A DNA stretch of 64,000 nt from Centrapalus pauciflorus (GCA_020465985.1 JAANYP010001810.1:210838-274837); one strand, 5' to 3'. Shown: positions 21,670 to 35,963, counted from the first letter of the stretch. Translations and numbers: made by a program. Notes: generated by a model not told the origin, from the sequence alone.

Positions 21670-22480
21670 CTCTAACAGATCTTGCAATTGCTTTGACATT
21701 TCATGCATCTCTGCAGGCGCAAGTCTGTAGGGGGCTTTCGCGATTGAAGCCGCACCAGGAACTAAGTCAATGTCGAATTCAACTTGACGTTCTGGTGGCA
21801 CTCCAGAAATATCATCAGGAAATACGTCTGGGAACTCACAGAATATCAGAAATGGAATTCTTGTTGGCTTTAGAGATGGATTCAGACGAGACAAAACATA
21901 GATAGGATTTGTGATCCTTAGACAGATATTTACACGCTTTCTCAACAGATATGAAGCAGCGAGCACCTTTACGTTTGTCGCCTTTAATTTCCAACACTCG
22001 GCCGTTTGAAGTCTTGATTCTGATGATTCGGCGGTTGTAGACAATCATAGCTTCATTATTCGTTAACCAGTGCATGCCGATAATAAGGTCGAACTCTTTT
22101 AACGGAATCGGAATAAGATCGAGGTTGAACACAATGTTACTAACGAGCAGAGTGCAATTTCGGTACACGGAATCAGCCATAACGTAATTACTACTGGCCG
22201 TCTCTATATCAAGTACTACAGGAAGCTTTGATGGAGATTTAGACAATCTTTGAGCAAAATTAGTCGATATGTATGAACGACTTGCACCATAATCAAATAG
22301 TACACGAGCAGGTATCGAATTTAGCAAGAACGTACCGGTAACCACATCAGGGGTTTCTTTTGCTTCCTCCGCTATTATCTGAAATGCACAGGTCCTTGCA
22401 GTTGGAGTTGCAGCTGAGCTTTTCATCGTAGAACCTCCAGCTGATGACTGTGATTGACCTCGGCGTCCGCTCTGACACTG
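21670..22480 (-). pseudogene. Element E protease and start of reverse transcriptase
   Basis: The protease reads VLFDYGASRSYIS (about 22270-22305): the residue after the catalytic Asp is Tyr where Ser or Thr is required, so it should be inactive. A frameshift near 21845 separates it from the reverse transcriptase start, which has VPPERQVEFDIDLVPGAAS at about 21750-21800 and is cut off at 21670 by element D. Confidence 0.83.
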
Positions 22481-23585
22481 ATACATAAAGTGCCCAACCT
22501 TCCCACATTTTACACATCCAAGACCCCGCTAGTGGCACTCTTCACTACTATGACCGATCTTGCTACACACATAGCAAGTAACGTCGTCCGGATTACACAG
22601 TCCCATATGTGATTTCCTGCATCTTTTACAGAATCGTGGTTCATTCGTGAGAGAATGGGCTTGAGCTTTCTGAGGCGAGCTGTATTGTTGAGATTGTTGG
22701 GGTTGCTGGGATTGAGATTTGTTGGGCATAAAGAATCTGCCGAATCTCTGCTTCTTTGGGGGAGAAGGACATGTTGGATTTCTCGGTGGAGCATAGAGTT
22801 GATCGCCATACCCAAAATATCCTTTCTCTATCTGCCGTGCAGCCTCAACCATCTCTAAGAAACTCTTATACTTCATCGCGCTCATCGGGTGTCTGTACCT
22901 CGGGTTAAGACCTCCGCGAAATCTATTCATTTTTTCTTTCCTCGGTGGCTACTTGATATGAAGAATAGCCAAAGAGCCGCGAGAATTCGTGCTCATACTC
23001 GTCAACAGTCTTGGTTCCTTGAGTTAGTTGCATTAATTGGACCTCCATTTTGCCTTGTTGGTCAACAGGACAATACTTCACCTTAAACATGTCAAGAAAC
23101 TGGTCCCATTCTAAAGTCTGAATAACCTCTTCTCCATAAATACTCCTATGTGTCTTCCACCAAGCACGGGCAACACCGACGAACAGAGCGGTAGCATAAC
23201 TGACTTTTGTTGACTCTAGAAAATCGGAGATTCTGAAGATTTCTTCAGTGTGACTAATCCAATCTAATGACTGAATCGGATTTACTGTACCCTCAAAATT
23301 CAGGGCACCGCTCACTTTAAAATCTTTAAACTTACAGCCTATCGGCTGCTCAATTTGGGTATCAGGGTTTGAGTTATCAGATTCACACTCGTTATTTTCG
23401 GCTTGTTTTTCTTTTCTCTTATTTTTCTTATCCACACGTCTCTTAGCTTCGGCCTCATCTCTGGCCCGAAACTGTTCTTGCATGTTCTTGTTTTTTTGTT
23501 CAGATTGTTGGGCTAATAGTTGTTGTACCATTTCGAACATCTGTTGAGAAGTCATGTTCTTGGGAATATCACCTGATCCTGACAT
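22480..23585 (-). pseudogene. Element E gag (nearly complete)
   Basis: The start is the Met codon at 23585-23583 (MSGSGDIPKN). The first 220 codons are open, with a Gln/Lys-rich helix, WISHTEEIF and ARAWWKTH capsid segments. A one-base slip near 22925 shifts the frame; the rest has a Gln/Ser/Pro-rich linker, CYVCSKIGHSSEEC, a stop near 22530, and CVKCGKVGHF. This is the best guide to the gag of the A/E family. Confidence 0.87.
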
Positions 23586-23770
23586 CTTTACTGAAAATTA
23601 AAATCATTTAACTATCAGTTTATAGACTTAGATCAATGTACCCTTATTGCCATCCTAACAGTCTGTACATCCTATCTCATTTCAAACCACCTAAATGATT
23701 GATACATATGTATTGCTTCAGTTTGAGACCAAGTATTACTCACGTAATACTTGATTCACTCAAACTATGG

Positions 23771-23782
23771 GCTCTGATACCA
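23771..23782 (-). promoter_or_regulatory. Primer binding site of element E
   Basis: Minus-strand TGGTATCAGAGC, three bases from the LTR end, as in A. Confidence 0.9.
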
Positions 23783-25037
23783 TCCTGTGAAGACCACCCC
23801 TTACGGGGCAGTCGTCAGCGTCTAGGTCCCACAAATTGCAATACAATATCAATCATAACTAAGATAGAGTAAGTAAATTGCGGAATTTCAAATTACAAGT
23901 ACAAACATTAGGATAAGTTTAATACAATTTTAGTACATATTACAGTTTTCAAATTAAATTTATAAAGGGTACAAGGCTAATCTAATTCATGTCATCATAC
24001 AATCAAATCAAATCTACCCAGACCACCACAATTATCATCTTCCAATCTGTACCGAAAGTTTGTTGAGTAGTGGTCTATAGAAAACTTCAACTTGATTCTT
24101 GAAAGACCTAAGAGCTAGGTCCAGCAAGTGCCTTTCCTTTATCTTTTCCTGTAAAAAGGTTAAACAACAACTATAAGCAATGGTTAGTGAGAATACAGGT
24201 TTTCAGATTACATACATTTTATCAAGTGATGGGGTCTAGTGTGATATGTGTTGACTGCCGCTCCAGCCACTCATGATTGAGACATAGTAGTCATAGAGTT
24301 GGATGATGTCCAGGCCATGCTAATGCTTTTAGTGGAAGCTATCCACTTATACTGGGCTTGCTACCAGCAATCATCGTGGGGGGAGCATCAAAGTAATCAA
24401 TACCAAGTTCAATAGTAATGGTGACATAGCAAGGTCTAGAACAATAGACCGACAAGGCTAATCATGCTAAGCTGAATCAGTATATCAAAGATGCGAGCAA
24501 TAATGAAAGCATAAATAATCAAGGTCATGATAGCAATCTCAACTGATAACAATTAACTGAACTGAATTGTAAGTACTGTGTTATGCAGAATGATAAGTCA
24601 AATAGCTATCATGATCCACAGGGCGTCACCGAACCATGGTGAGGACAGGTCACAATCCAGCTGAGCATGTATGAATGTCAAAATAAACTATCATCAACAA
24701 TATGTCTCAACCGGAATCTATCATGTAAAACTGAATATCTATAAGTCACAGGTTCTTTTGTCTTATCAAACAGATTTCTCCACCACCTGAGTTATCTCAG
24801 GATTTAGTTCTTTAATCTTTGTCTTTCTGGACTCTGGCTTTGCTTTACAATTCGTTGTCCCACTTTCAATATCTTTTAATCTTTAATTCTTTGTTTAGAA
24901 TTTATCTGAACCTGTCCAGAATTTTATCATAACAAGAATATTAACTTTTAGCTTGAAATATTTATTTGATATGATTCTGATAACTGATAAACTCCTTCAA
25001 TCATTTTACACTTTCTTTGTTTATTTGAAATCTCAAA

Positions 25038-25167
<130 letters not shown>

Positions 25168-25263
25168 TGTTGCTTTATTTAATGTTCTTCAATTATTATA
25201 ATCATGGGTCTTATAATTGTAACATATCATTTATTTGATATTTTAAAATATCTGAAATGGGCA

Positions 25264-25407
25264 TCCGAATTGGAACCATCCGAATTGGGCATCCGGATTG
25301 GGACCATCCGAATTGGGATCAACCGAGTTCGGATCCTCTCCCATCTGAGATGGATCCGAAATATCATCCGATATTGGTGCCTCATCTGAATACGGATCCC
25401 AACCGAA
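25264..25407. repeat. Phased WCCGRA array in E LTR
   Basis: Motifs start at 25264, 25279, 25292 and 25307 (13-15 nt apart), then 25322 (ACCGAG), 25355, 25367 (TCCGAT) and 25402. It corresponds to the array at 7262 in A and includes CCGAATTCGG at 25403. Confidence 0.75.
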
Positions 25408-26185
25408 TTCGGATCCCATCACTTAGAAATATTCCAGATTTGTTCTTGAGGTTCCACTTTTTACACATACGGGTTTTCATAAAAAATTCTCCAAACACAT
25501 TTTTATTAACATGCAATTAAATTTCATGTTATATTATCATTATTGAGGTGTTTTTACACTATTTTCCCTATCACAAACACAATTAATCATTCAAAATCGT
25601 CCAAAATATGATGAAAACTCAAGAACACAAAATTTTACAAAAAACTTATATCTCTTGCTTATTTGGACGAATTAATCAGCGATTTTTGTTTCTGTAATTT
25701 CTAAAGACTTAAATACATGATTTCTGACCATTTATTCAAACATGTAACTTAAATCTATGCCAAATCTTAAATCATCACTTCGGTTTTTCACAAAACCGAA
25801 TATAAACCTTTAAAATTCGAAAATTAATCAAGTATTACCATGAAATTTTGTAAATTCTGTTGCTTGATTATCGTTTGTTACTTCTCTTGACTTAAATTCT
25901 GAATTTATTGCAAGATTTTATGGACTTTTTTGATGAAATTGTGAGAAAAGTCGTAGCTTTGAAGAGAGAGAAGGAGAGTGTTTAGGTATTTATTTCTTAT
26001 CTTTTGGAATTTGTCACTTTTGGTCCCTTTACATTTTCATCTTTATTTTATCATTAATAACATATAATTTAACTTAATTAAATATTTTCATTAATTAATT
26101 AAATTACAATACAACTAATGTAATTAAATTACATTATTAGCTCAAAATCAGAAATTAAACGTTCGGTTAAGACTAGGTTGTTACA

Positions 26186-27700
26186 TGTTGTATTTGATTA
26201 TTGTGTCCATGTTTAGATAATTGTATATTCAATTAGTGTTGTATTTTTGTATTAAAAAAAATTGAATTAGTGTGTTTGGAACTGAACCATGAATGTTCAT
26301 TGAATCATCCTCTTAATCAAAAGTTTATTAAATCATCGGGTATGTGAAATACTGAATCACGGAATTGTAAAACATTCATGATATTTTTTGTTAAAAAAGT
26401 AAAATTTCATTTCATTTATAAAAATATAACTAAACTACCTAAAAATGGATTGGGAAAGTTTCCAATTGGTAGGTTGTATATTTAAAGAAGGTATGAAAAG
26501 AATACGGTGTGGTGAGGTGCATGGTACAAGACTAAATTAATGTTCAGGATTTGTTCTCATCTTCTTACGCTAAGGATCCTTCTCACGAGATCCATGTCCT
26601 ATACACACACATGACCAAATCGATGTTGTGATACACATTCAATGGACATACACAACACACACAAAATTGGGTTTGGTGTGTGGTGCATTAATTGCCTCGG
26701 CCAAATAAAACCACAAACACATTAGTGCGGTTTACCCCTTTTTCATGTGTTTGTCTGCATACCCGGCGCCGCTCGATCGTGTCATCACCGGTGGATACCG
26801 AAAGCTTTCTGTTCGAGTATTTTTGCATTCAACTACAAAAGTACGAATTTTAATGCTTTCAAGTTAATTATCTTATGTTTACTTGATGATCTGTGTACGA
26901 AATTCGTAATTTATTTATAAAAAAAAGCTTGTTGCGTTTAATACGATTAAAAGTTTATGTTTTTTTGAAAAACCAATACGAATTTCCAAGAATATCAATA
27001 ATATCCAAATGATAGATCATAGAAATGTGTTATAATCTCTGTGATACATGAAACAGAAGTCTTTAGTGAGACAACTAAGTAGTTGGGTGGGGTTCAATGC
27101 GTGCGTCACTTGGTCCATGAATAATTGCACACAATTTATCAATTTATGTGTGCATAAAACTATGTCATTTAAAAATTGCACACAATTTTGAAAAAAATAT
27201 TATCGTCAGAGTGTAGATGATATTCCTCCTGCAAATAAGCAAACAATCATTCAACTGAAATTCAGAAGAATGAATTAAAAAAAAAAAAAATTCAAACTCC
27301 CTGTAATCATCTAAATTTCTGTGTTAAACAGAAAAAAAAAAAATCAGGTCTAGAATTCCATTATCACGAAAGCTCAGGTTCTGCACTGACGTGTACAGAA
27401 ACCATTTTACTAATCACGGGTTCCAATCTGAAGTGATCTGGAAACCATTTCACCTACAAAAAGAAAATTAGTGCCCTTTGGTATCCATTGCTTTTTGGAT
27501 CCTTGCGGGTTAGGTTATTTAGGTACCCACTTTATCATAGGTTTATGTACCCATTTCATTATTATTTTAGGTTTAGGTACTCGCTTTTGAACAACTTTCG
27601 TTTGTTCACAATTAAAATCAGAAATTAAGTTCCTTTTTGACTCAATGAAATTTATATATGATTTAACAAAGATATGAGAATAAGAACGAACAGATTTATG
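26186..27700. other. AT-rich stretch without a gene
   Basis: I see no supported coding region. A GC-richer patch at about 26740-26850 stands out from its surroundings but contains only a short frame. Short poly-A runs at 27280 and 27335 have no clear element around them. Confidence 0.5.
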
Positions 27701-28935
27701 TGAATGTTTCTTTCTGAAAATCTGCCCGGTACTGGCTTGTTTTTTTATGATACTTCATAGTCTTACAAGAGCACTTCTTGGAAGAATAAGTAGTATTAGC
27801 ATAAACACAATATCTAGAAGATTCACCAACGTAAACCTTAACCGGAATTTTTACTCTGATTTTAGCTTTTCCTTAATCTATCTTTAGAATATATTTGAGT
27901 TTCAGATAGGAATACTGTTTAGTCTCTTGATTATGAAATGATTTTGAATCAGAAGCAACTGTTTTCACAAAATAAATATCATTATCAAGATCAAGTTCAA
28001 ATTCTTCTTCATCTTAAACAATGGATTTTCTAATTATTGAAAATGAATTATTGTTATTTTCAAAAAGAAAGAACGAATCATGAGACTCAACACACTCGTT
28101 TTTACTTTCAGTAGATAACACAGAATGCTCAACTTTCTTATTTAAAGAAATTTTGGGACTTACATTATCCTTTAAACCATTTGAGACGGAACTCTTAATT
28201 GTTAACTGAGAAATTTGATTCTCTAAATCACTATTAACGATTAAGAATTTATCAACGTTTTCATATAACAATTCACTATCCTTTATGAAAATTGATGTTA
28301 AAGTTTGTTCTGCTCAACTGAAAGTGATAATTTTAACTCCTCTTCAAGATCAGAAAATTTTTTTTGAAGAGTGGAAAATTTCTCAAATTTATTTAATAAA
28401 GAATTTTGTTCATTGTGTAATGTCTGATAAAGTTTAACCTTAAGCTCATTTAATTTCTTAGACAAATAAGAATTATTTGACAAAAGATGTTAAACTTTTA
28501 AAGCATTCAGATAATTCTCACGTTTAATTTCTTTGTCAATTCAAAATTTGACATTTAAGCTCTTCTTCAGAAATTAAAACTTTATCTTTCTCTTCAAATG
28601 CATTAATCTTTAATTTCAAGGGATAAACTTCGATTACAACTTGAGTCTTTTTAAAAGTTGTTTGTGTCAGAAGACAATCAGACTCAGTAACTTTAACTAG
28701 TTAATTCAGCTATATCATTAGTTAACTTTGAAATTAGATTAGAATGAGATGAAAATTTTGAAGTAGTTATAACAATTCAGTATTTTCTCAGTCAAATATT
28801 TTAACATTATTGTTCGCACGAAATTTTTCTTCATTCATCTGAATCAAAACTGCAAAGTCATTCTTGCACGTTTTTCAGCATCTTCAGCTCTTGCAGTTAA
28901 GATTTGATATTCAACAAAACTTACGTGTGAAACCA
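27700..28935 (-). pseudogene. Coiled-coil coding relic, possibly copia gag
   Basis: On the minus strand a Met codon at 28935-28933 follows a TTCTTATGCAG acceptor-like sequence and starts a short helical segment (YQILTARAEDAEKRARMT). Broken frames to the left continue Lys/Glu/Leu-rich coiled coil (28298-28483, 28014-28271) and then a segment with an SSRYCVYANTTYSSKKCSCK cluster of Cys (about 27770-27830). Many frameshifts and stops separate them. The layout recalls long coiled-coil gag proteins of some plant copia elements, but no CCHC knuckle or LTR is seen, so a decayed host gene is possible. Confidence 0.35.
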
Positions 28936-31468
28936 TAATTTCTGCATAAGAAATTTGAAGTGTTAGATTAAACAACAACTCAAATGAATAAGCTCAATAT
29001 GAAATGCAAAACAAGCTTCAAAAATGGACCTGCGCATAAAAAAAAAATTCAAAATCAGAATAATATCTCAGTGAAATAATAAAATTTGAATTGAAATAAT
29101 ATCAAAATTAGGTCAAAGCCAGTAATCTTTGTGAAATAGTAAACTTTGAATTGAAAGAGAGATCGAGAGACAGTCAGAGTGAAATCGGGAAGTGAAGAAG
29201 GAAGAAGCAGACAAGCTAGCACAACATATGCCTAGGTTTTTACTTTTATTTGTTTATGTTTATTGTTGTTTTTTATTAGCCCATGATATTACTTGCATAA
29301 TGGAAATCAAGAAAGCAAAGAGGCGAATACTAAAAATCAGATTTTTTCAAAAAAAATTAAGATTATCCGAAAATCCGAAAAATCATGAATTTGCTATATG
29401 AATTCGAATTTTGGATAATCCAAAATTTGGATAGCTTTGGATCGAATTTTCAGATCGGATACTTGGATTAAGATATTTTTGAACAGCCTTATGCAAAACA
29501 ATATGCAAAAGTAAAACAAATGTTGTGCTCACAGGATGATACAAACCACCGTACTTAAAATTCTTTTACATATTTAACCAATTCATATTGACATATTTTC
29601 AAAACAAAAATAAACGAGTCAAAATTGATCACTTTTAGCATGCAAAAAATTTAAATTCCAATAACGATTTTTGTGACAAAACATATTTAACAAGTTTATG
29701 TTTGACATATTCTTCATTTTAGATCAGAGAAACTAGATTTTTTTTAAAGGTTTGTCTTCCTAACCATCTGTTTTATTTTTTGAAGCTAAATTTTGAATTG
29801 AGTGACTTAATCTAATTTATTTTTAACCATCACTTTTTATATGTGGACTCCATCAAAAAAGAACATGACATAAATTCCACTTATATGTTTGCTAATAAAA
29901 TCAAATGAGGTTTTTTCAAGTTAATTAAAAGGGTTTATAAAGCAAACTTTTTCGTTGGAGGATTAAATAAAAACATGTAAAGTTGAAACTTTTTTATTAT
30001 TCAAATTTCAAAACAATAATGGAGATACGATTTTTTTATTATGTAAGAATCTATTTTGATTATAAAAAGAATTAAATCAAACAAATAAAAAGAATTTATA
30101 AATAAATTGAGTTGTAGTTGATTTCAACTTTGGCAAGTTCACTACGTACCCTTCCTTCCAAAAGTGGGTTCAACTTTATCTAATACATGTGCAAACTTCT
30201 TTTCTTTCCCTATTTTCTTTTGCATTATGAAAGAAAAGGGTAGAAGCCAAAATCAGTAATATTATTTTTTTTATAATACAGTTTATATTTTAGAAATACC
30301 GGAAATTTGTAATTTACAAAATCTATTTTTGAAACCTTATATTTAAAGGTGTTTTCTAAAAAGTCGTGTTTTTATAGAAAACTAAAATGAAAAACGATCA
30401 TGGTTTTCACAAAGACAAACACATTCTAACGTTACATTCCACGATACAATAAGAAAACGACGTGAAACAGGAGATTGGGAGTTTGGAAGGTGAAAGAAAG
30501 GGGGAAAGGAAGGATTGAAAGTTTTTCAAAACTATAAACACGCTCTAAAGTAGATTAGGAACAACGTTGAAGCTTAACTTCCTCATCTGTCTCTATCTTC
30601 TCAAAAATTCAGACCGACTGAAATCAGGAAGAATTTCAATCGTCGTCTCCTGCTCCTCTCATTTCCTTCATAAAAAACCTTGAAGACCACGTTTACATCA
30701 GTAATCCTTCATTTTCATCTTTTCTTCTTCATTTGCTTTCCTTCCTATACTGATAACACAACGTAATCTTCATGTATCGATAGCCAAAGCATTTATTAAA
30801 ATCTGTCTTTAAAAGGAATATGAAATTAATTAAATACCATGTATCTCATTTTTAAGATCTAAACCTTGTATATTTTAATTTGTAATTTTAATATTAATAG
30901 ACAAAAATTGAAAAATATAATATTACCCTATAAATGATGTTTAAATCAAGTGTCCCTACCATGGGCTCATTTTTATCTTTTAACCAAACAGCATTCAGTA
31001 TTTGATTACACTCACGAGGTTAATTATAAATGAAGTCTCACCAAAATATCAATAATGTATCACTAGATGTTTGTATTTGACATTAGTCATGCATGCACAT
31101 TTTGCCATTTTCTTTCTTTCATTCTTTTTTTTTTCCCATCTGTCTTTTGAATTTCATATTTAGCTTGTTTAATCAAGACAAAACACTTTTTCTTATTTTA
31201 TACAGGGTTAAGCATTATTTTACCAACTATTAGATTTGTCTCACTTAACGATTAAAAACCATTATTTATACACATTTAACCATTAGATTTTAATTGATCT
31301 TTATTTTGATAAAATGATTAAAGTCTAATGACTAGATTTGTATAAATCTGATAGTTAGTGGCTAAATATGTGTAATTTTAGTAGCTAAATATGTACTAAC
31401 TAAAGTTTACTAAATGTGTATCTATATGTGTACGTATCTACTAGATGGTTGAACAAATATATACTTAA
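28936..31468. other. AT-rich stretch without a gene
   Basis: No supported coding region. A GA/CT-rich part at 29150-29215 and a CT-rich leader-like part at 30560-30750 are the only non-AT-rich segments. A 69-codon frame at 29192-29401 has no support. Confidence 0.5.
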
Positions 31469-31621
31469 CACTACTAGAAAACATGTTGTTACCGGAGGGA
31501 TGAATCCGTCGGTAATCCCTCGGTAACGTAATTTACCGACGGTTTGCCGAGTACCGGTATCGGTTACAAATATGTTGGTACATCCGGTGTAACGACAACA
31601 GTCTAGTTTTGTTATTGATAG

Positions 31622-32430
31622 TGTATTGCAAGAGATAGGGTCTTGTTAATGCAATGGCTTGATAAGTTCATGATTGCATGATAAGAACTTATGGTGATAA
31701 GTTCATGAGGCTATGAACTTAGGAGAATAAGTTCTTAAGGCATAGGCTCAAGAACTTATGAGAATAAGTTCTTAAGGCATAGGCCACGAACTTAGGTCAC
31801 CTAAGTTAATGAGAATAAGTTCTTAAGGCATAGGCTCAAGAAATTTATGAGAATAAGTTCTTAAGGCATAGGCCACGAACTTAGGTCACCTAAGTTCATG
31901 AGAATAAGTTCTTAAGGCATAGGCTCAAGAACTTATGAAAATAAGTTCTTGAGGAGGTCCTGAACTTAAGGAGGCTAAGTTCTTATGAGAATAAGTTCTT
32001 AAGGAGGTCACGAACTTAAGGTGGCTAAGTTCGTGGAGGAGCGTCATGCACGAACACGAACTTAAGGGTTATATAATAAACTTAACATTGTGAATTCAGT
32101 ATCTTTGAAGGCTCAGAAGTTCTGTCGAACTTTAGAGCAAACAGAGCATTCGAAGCTCAGAAAATCTGACTGCACACGATTTTGAGAGCTGAGGTAAAGC
32201 GACTATCAGAGAAATACGATTTCAGAGTTTGTATCAGTGCACGTACGAACTAGAAGCGATTTCAGAGAATTTTAGGAGCGATACATCGTGTGCGGTCGGT
32301 ATCATATCGGCTGGCATCATGTTTGGCTCCGTGTTCTGCACGTGATCGATCCGTTAAGCGTCAAACAAGGATTCCGCACTCGTTGGACATCGTCGCGCCT
32401 TGATCCGATCCGTAGACGTGGTGACTTTAC
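31622..32430. other. Inserted block within the CACTA remnant, possible solo LTR
   Basis: It separates two parts rich in CACTA subterminal repeats. It begins near TGTATTGCAAG, holds the hairpin repeat, and ends with a GC-richer part (32270-32430) that includes ATTCCGCACTCG, a phrase like those at LTR ends. No matching target duplication was found, so the identity is unsure. Confidence 0.3.
31690..32035. repeat. Higher-order hairpin tandem repeat
   Basis: The core GAGAATAAGTTCTTAAGG recurs at 31723, 31760, 31811, 31849, 31900, 31937 (variant) and 31987, with spacings 37, 51, 38, 51, 37 and 50. So a 37-nt unit (with GGCTCAAGAACTTAT) alternates with a 51-nt unit (with GGCCACGAACTTAGGTCACC), an 88-89-nt higher-order unit. 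Each unit contains AAGTTCTT and AAGAACTT or GAACTTAGGTCACCTAAGTTC, which can fold into stems. Confidence 0.88.
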
Positions 32431-33017
32431 AAAATATTTGGTCGGTAACGAGTAATACCAATGGATTTACCGATAGAAATAATTTACAGACTGTTTACCC
32501 AGGGTATATTTACCGACGAAATACCGAGGGAATTTACCGACGGATTAGTGAGGGACAACATTACCGACGGATTAACGAGAAAAACTAATGTCAAGGAATT
32601 AGTGAGAGACACCATTACCAATGGATTAACGAGAAAAACTAATACCGAGGGATTACCGAGCATACTCATTGCCAACGGTGTACCAATGTTATTTACCGAC
32701 GACATGCTAATGGCTTTCCGATGGCTTACCGACGAATTTTTGAGAAAATACCAAGGGATAACTGCATTCTACCTGTTTTTTTAATTATTTCATGTATTTT
32801 TTAATCAATAACTGTAATAATCCAGTAATCCAATACCACTACAAAATCAAAAAAAAAATTTATTAACATCCTAATTTAGTAGAATTCATCGGTAACGTTC
32901 CGATGCCATTAACATACTTGTATCAAAACAACATTCAAATATAGAATTCGACAACATCATGAACAAAAGTTAACCAAGCATCCTAAATGTTAATAAAGTT
33001 TAGTCAAACAACAATTT

Positions 33018-33205
33018 CTATTGAGAGGAACGTGATAAAATTGATATTAAGTTAGCTAGCACTACGTCATTTAACAATTTAAAGCGTTCATACATTTCCC
33101 GTTTTTGATATTCCAAATGTGTCTCCGTCTCTTGCTTCGTCTCCTTCTTCTGCTCTTCCATGTGTGCTTCAATTTCTTAATCTTTTCCGCCAACAAGCGT
33201 CGAAC
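33018..33205 (-). pseudogene. CACTA transposase-associated coiled-coil exon (broken)
   Basis: On the minus strand an acceptor-like TTTATAG precedes an exon encoding VRRLLAEKIKK, then after a one-base slip a Gln/Glu-rich helix with HMEEQKKETKQETETHLEYQ and a hydrophobic C-terminus, stop at 33020-33018. Such a coiled-coil C-terminus is found in the TNP1/Ptta-like proteins of CACTA elements. The frameshift shows it is dead. Confidence 0.5.
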
Positions 33206-34707
33206 CTATAAATAATAAACATAGATAATATGGTTACCACTGAAATACTTGAAATGAAACATCAATTATAGTCTAGATAGTTCCAATACTTCTACACAAT
33301 TGTAAGTAACCCAATCCTAAACAACGATTTTGACGGTATATAGACGTTGTATGCGATTAATGTAGGAGATGACAACTATTGTAACAACCTGAATTACGAT
33401 TAACATTTTAGCACATTATGCACCTAAATGAAAGCTAAATCATGATCAAACAGTTACATATATATGAACAATGCTACAGATCTTTCTATCTTTTATTCAA
33501 TTTAAAAGGGTTGTTGCTGATCTTTGGTTGTTATTGTGGCAATCGAAACACACACAAATGGCATCACTTTACTAATTCATGCATATATGTTTTATATCTA
33601 CCGGCTGATGCATGTTGTTTCCTGTCTCTCTATTTTAATTCAAGCAGCACACACTCTTAAGTGTTTAGATGAAACTAACTTACGTCTCAAATTTGATTAT
33701 TCAAAGTCAAATATTGCAATAAAGACACTTTAATACATAAAAAATAAGATTTAGCAATGAGATATGAAAAATTAATATTATTTTGGTGTTTTCTAAGTAT
33801 TTATGATGTGTTGCTAAAAGAATCATCGAAATCCGACATCAATTGAAAGTTTGTTGATAAAATATGGAATTACTGCATTGTTGATTGATGTTTTGTGCAG
33901 AATTTTGTCATAATCAGAAATTACATATTTGAAATATTATCAAGCCTAGGGGTGTTTTCTTATCAAACAAATAACTTCCTAGAGTTTGCAAGTTGAGTTT
34001 ATGTGTTTTGGTTCACATTTTGGTAAGTTAGGTATATTGAGTTTGAACCAACCACTTAGATATTTATTTGATTATGTTTGGAACAGATTTGAGGATTTGA
34101 CTACTTTCCTTGTCTTATTTCTAAAATTGGAGCCAAATAGGTGATTAATGTATGATTATGAATGATAATAAACTAATAAATAACACAACATCAAGTATGT
34201 TTTTAGATTCAACCTTTAATTAAAGTCTAATTGACTAGTACAAACTTGCTGCAAAAGACAAAATCTCACTGAAGTGCATAATGTGCAAGTAATGTGCTAA
34301 ATTGCAATTGTAACTGTAAAACAACAAACAATCTAGTATTTGTTGATATCCTACCCTCAAAGCATCTCTACTAGACATATATAAAGTTGATTGCTTACCT
34401 AAAATGTCACTTTAATTCAAAATTTCAAAGGTGAACATATAAACTCAAAATTACGATTAAAACGAATGCATAGCATCACTAGAATTGAAAGGAACCATCA
34501 AATGCGGTCTAGGTGGCTCCAATACTTCTAAATAGTTACAAGATAATTCAATCCTAAAGAAAGATGACAGATAAGAAAGACTTTTAAAGTACACTGCTTT
34601 TATATGCAATTGACATGGTAAACGACAATATAACTCTAAAACTTTAACATTTGTTCTTTTCAGGTAACTTTTTACTTAAAATATTTTCAGTTATTAAATT
34701 CAAAGTT
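33206..34707. other. AT-rich stretch without a gene
   Basis: No coding region, terminal repeat or RNA gene is recognisable. It may include the interior or right end of the CACTA remnant. Confidence 0.45.
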
Positions 34708-35896
<1,189 letters not shown>

Positions 35897-35939
35897 AGGT
35901 CCCGAGAGGTTCCCAAAGTATATAGCTTTAAGCTGTAGA

Positions 35940-35963
35940 GGGGGGGTGGGGGGGGGGGGGGGG
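35940..35963. repeat. Poly-G tract
   Basis: Seven G, one T and sixteen G in a row, the only such run in the window. It could form a quadruplex on the plus strand or be a sequencing artefact. Confidence 0.85.

Larger units (their letters stand above)
31469..33205. mobile_element. CACTA (En/Spm-like) transposon remnant
   Basis: CACTACTAGAAAA at 31469 matches the terminal inverted repeat style of plant CACTA elements. It is followed by subterminal repeats of the TTACCGACGG type (31489-31570) that recur at 32440-32740 in many degenerate copies, as is usual for this superfamily. A transposase-associated exon lies at 33018-33205. The opposite terminus could not be found, so the right boundary given is only the end of recognisable sequence. 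A block at about 31622-32430 without the subterminal motif looks like a later insertion. Confidence 0.6.

Noticed and set aside
29192..29401. 69-codon frame with a hydrophobic segment
   Set aside because: No homology, start context or codon pattern supports it; such lengths occur by chance in AT-rich DNA.
30560..30750. 5' leader of a host gene
   Set aside because: CT-rich composition only; no coding exon follows before 31469.
31690..32035. CRISPR-like array
   Set aside because: The repeats alternate 37 and 51 nt, the spacers are repeats too, and the DNA is plant nuclear.
32820..32900. CACTACAAAATC near 32837 as a second CACTA terminus
   Set aside because: It is in direct, not inverted, orientation and no subterminal repeats follow it closely enough.
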